DNA of 64,000 nt from Thauera sp. (GTDB lineage: Bacteria; Pseudomonadota; Gammaproteobacteria; Burkholderiales; Rhodocyclaceae). Under the pieces are notes generated by a model that was given only the letters and a program-made list of their open reading frames with translations, searched no databases and was not told where the DNA came from. The translations under genes and the position numbers were made by a program. Positions 63,119 through 64,000 of the stretch are shown one piece after another. The stretch is taken from NCBI GenBank assembly GCA_017302295.1, contig JAFLDS010000001.1, positions 372,001 through 436,000 of the forward strand, in the 5' to 3' direction. Positions within the stretch are counted from its first letter, which is position 1; each line of letters starts with the position of its first letter.

Positions 63119-63550
63119 ATGAAGATATTCACGATTGGATTCACTAAGACCTCCGCGCGATCCTTCTTCACCAAATTAGGTGATTCTGGTGCCAAACGCC
63201 TAGTCGATGTTCGTCTGAATAATGTTTCGCAATTGGCCGGCTTCGCAAAGCGCGAGGATCTTCGGTATTTTTCCGAGGCGTTGTGTGGGATGGAATATGA
63301 GCACCTGCCAGCACTTGCTCCAACCAAGGACATGTTCGAGGCATATAAAATAAAAGGGGGAGATTGGGATATCTACGCGAGGAAGTTTCTGGATTTAATG
63401 TCGTCCCGAAAGATTGAGTCAATCGATAAAGAAAAGATTGATAACAGTTGCCTGCTTTGCAGCGAAGACAAGCCCCATCACTGCCATCGGAGGCTAGTGG
63501 CCGAGTACCTTGCAGGCAAATGGCCGAATGTTGAGATCGTGCATCTTTAG
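63119..63550 (+). CDS. DUF488 family protein
   Basis: A 143-residue protein of the DUF488 family. Characteristic pieces are FTIGFTKTSARSFF, KRLVDVRLNNVSQL and the C-terminal CLLCSEDKPHHCHRRLVAEYL, which looks metal- or nucleic-acid-binding. The ATG at 63119 follows GGAGTAAGG; an upstream Met in frame has no ribosome site. Codon use is visibly AT-richer than the conserved core, a sign of transfer. The family is often found near DNA repair or mobile genes; function unknown. Confidence 0.85.
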   Translation: MKIFTIGFTKTSARSFFTKLGDSGAKRLVDVRLNNVSQLAGFAKREDLRYFSEALCGMEYEHLPALAPTKDMFEAYKIKGGDWDIYARKFLDLMSSRKIESIDKEKIDNSCLLCSEDKPHHCHRRLVAEYLAGKWPNVEIVHL

Positions 63551-63924
63551 CAGGTGACGTAGCTCCACGCCTCCGGCGTCTCGTCTTGATGGCTGAGAGA
63601 GGCAAAGGCGCGCATCGGCGGGAGCCGCCGCCACACATGGGGCGTACAGAGCAATCTCGCCCGCCACGACTCGATGTCGGCGCTGAACGAGGCGAGTAGC
63701 TCCAGGTGCATTGGCAGACGGGCCGCTGGCTGACGTCGTGGCGCTCGGCGGATATGCACTGGGAAGCCCGCCCGTGTGTTGGGCTATCATGTTGGCGACG
63801 CCTACGCCCAGGTGGGGCGTGGCAGGATCGCCGTCATTTACACCCCAGTTTGGTACTGCTATAGGTCTTCCGAAATAGCCGATACATCAGGACAAATTGA
63901 AGTAGCTCAATTAGGAGATATCTA
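63551..63924. other. Mostly non-coding gap, possible truncated frame
   Basis: A minus-strand open frame (63547-63759) reads LELLASFSADIESWRARL and HVWRRLPPMRAFASLSHQDE in a plausible protein-like way but lacks a recognised family, a ribosome site, or a complete N-terminus. The final 120 bp carry the ribosome site of the next gene. Confidence 0.35.
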
Positions 63925-64000
63925 ATGTCAACCGGTACGTTCATTCTGCACTCCAGCTATACGCCGGCGGGGGACCAGCCAGAGGCGATAGCGCGCCTGC
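63925..64000 (+). CDS. UvrB-like protein, N-terminus only (cut by window edge)
   Basis: An ATG at 63925 behind AGGAG opens a frame of 25 codons to the window edge. The segment [20 protein letters not shown] matches the UvrB N-terminus, parallel to [15 protein letters not shown] of the complete uvrB at 7990. It starts much closer to the conserved motif than that gene does. It may be a second UvrB or another superfamily 2 helicase sharing this start. Confidence 0.7.
   Translation, partial: MSTGTFILHSSYTPAGDQPEAIARL

Overview
This window is a GC-rich chromosomal segment from a betaproteobacterium. Gene content and order (rne and rluC divergent; yceF, yceD, rpmF and the plsX-fabHDG-acpP-fabF cluster; algU-type rpoE-rseABC-mucD; lepA-lepB-rnc-era-recO-pdxJ-acpS) fit Rhodocyclales relatives such as Azoarcus, Aromatoleum or Thauera. 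That placement is inferred from family knowledge, not from a search.

Positions 1-16.5 kb hold the start of moaA (cut by the edge), a Lon-like ATP-dependent protease, a large membrane sensor with PAS, GGDEF-like and EAL domains, two tRNA-Asn genes, an aromatic/aspartate aminotransferase, uvrB, a low-molecular-weight tyrosine phosphatase, RNase E facing away from rluC, and a gph-like HAD phosphatase with an RsmI-like methyltransferase. Positions 16.5-23.4 kb hold yceF/yceD/rpmF and the fatty acid synthesis cluster. Positions 23.4-30.1 kb hold a YgfX-like protein, nadB, and the sigma-E envelope-stress operon preceded by a good sigma-E type promoter. Positions 30.1-40 kb carry translation, secretion, RNA-processing and repair genes (lepA, lepB, rnc, era, recO, pdxJ, acpS, nagZ, uvrC), interrupted by two palindromic repeats, one of which contains the acpS stop codon.

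Positions 40-54 kb are less standard. They hold a large fusion of a P-loop-less KaiC-like domain with a PEP-synthase-type ATP-grasp region, an OvoA-type ovothiol synthase overlapping an ADP-ribosylglycohydrolase-fold protein that lacks the usual metal ligands, an ExoD-like membrane protein, a YkgJ-like cysteine-cluster protein, phosphoglucomutase, tRNA-Cys, pgsA and a full-length pyruvate carboxylase. Three identical tRNA-Gly(GCC) genes sit here, one inverted and two in tandem.

From 54.4 kb onward the window looks accessory. A P4-type integrase directly follows the tandem tRNA-Gly genes and carries a C-terminal domain resembling the MbcA/ParS/Xre antitoxin family. Then come a DyP peroxidase, a LysR effector domain with no DNA-binding half facing a small Xre regulator across a two-palindrome operator, a complete LysR gene, a glutathione-independent formaldehyde dehydrogenase, another LysR gene, a DUF488 protein and the first 25 codons of a second UvrB-like protein. 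Long non-coding stretches between these genes suggest a decayed or mosaic island. The integrase fusion, the split regulator with its operator, the OvoA/ARH pair and the KaiC-like/PEP-synthase fusion are the most interesting points.
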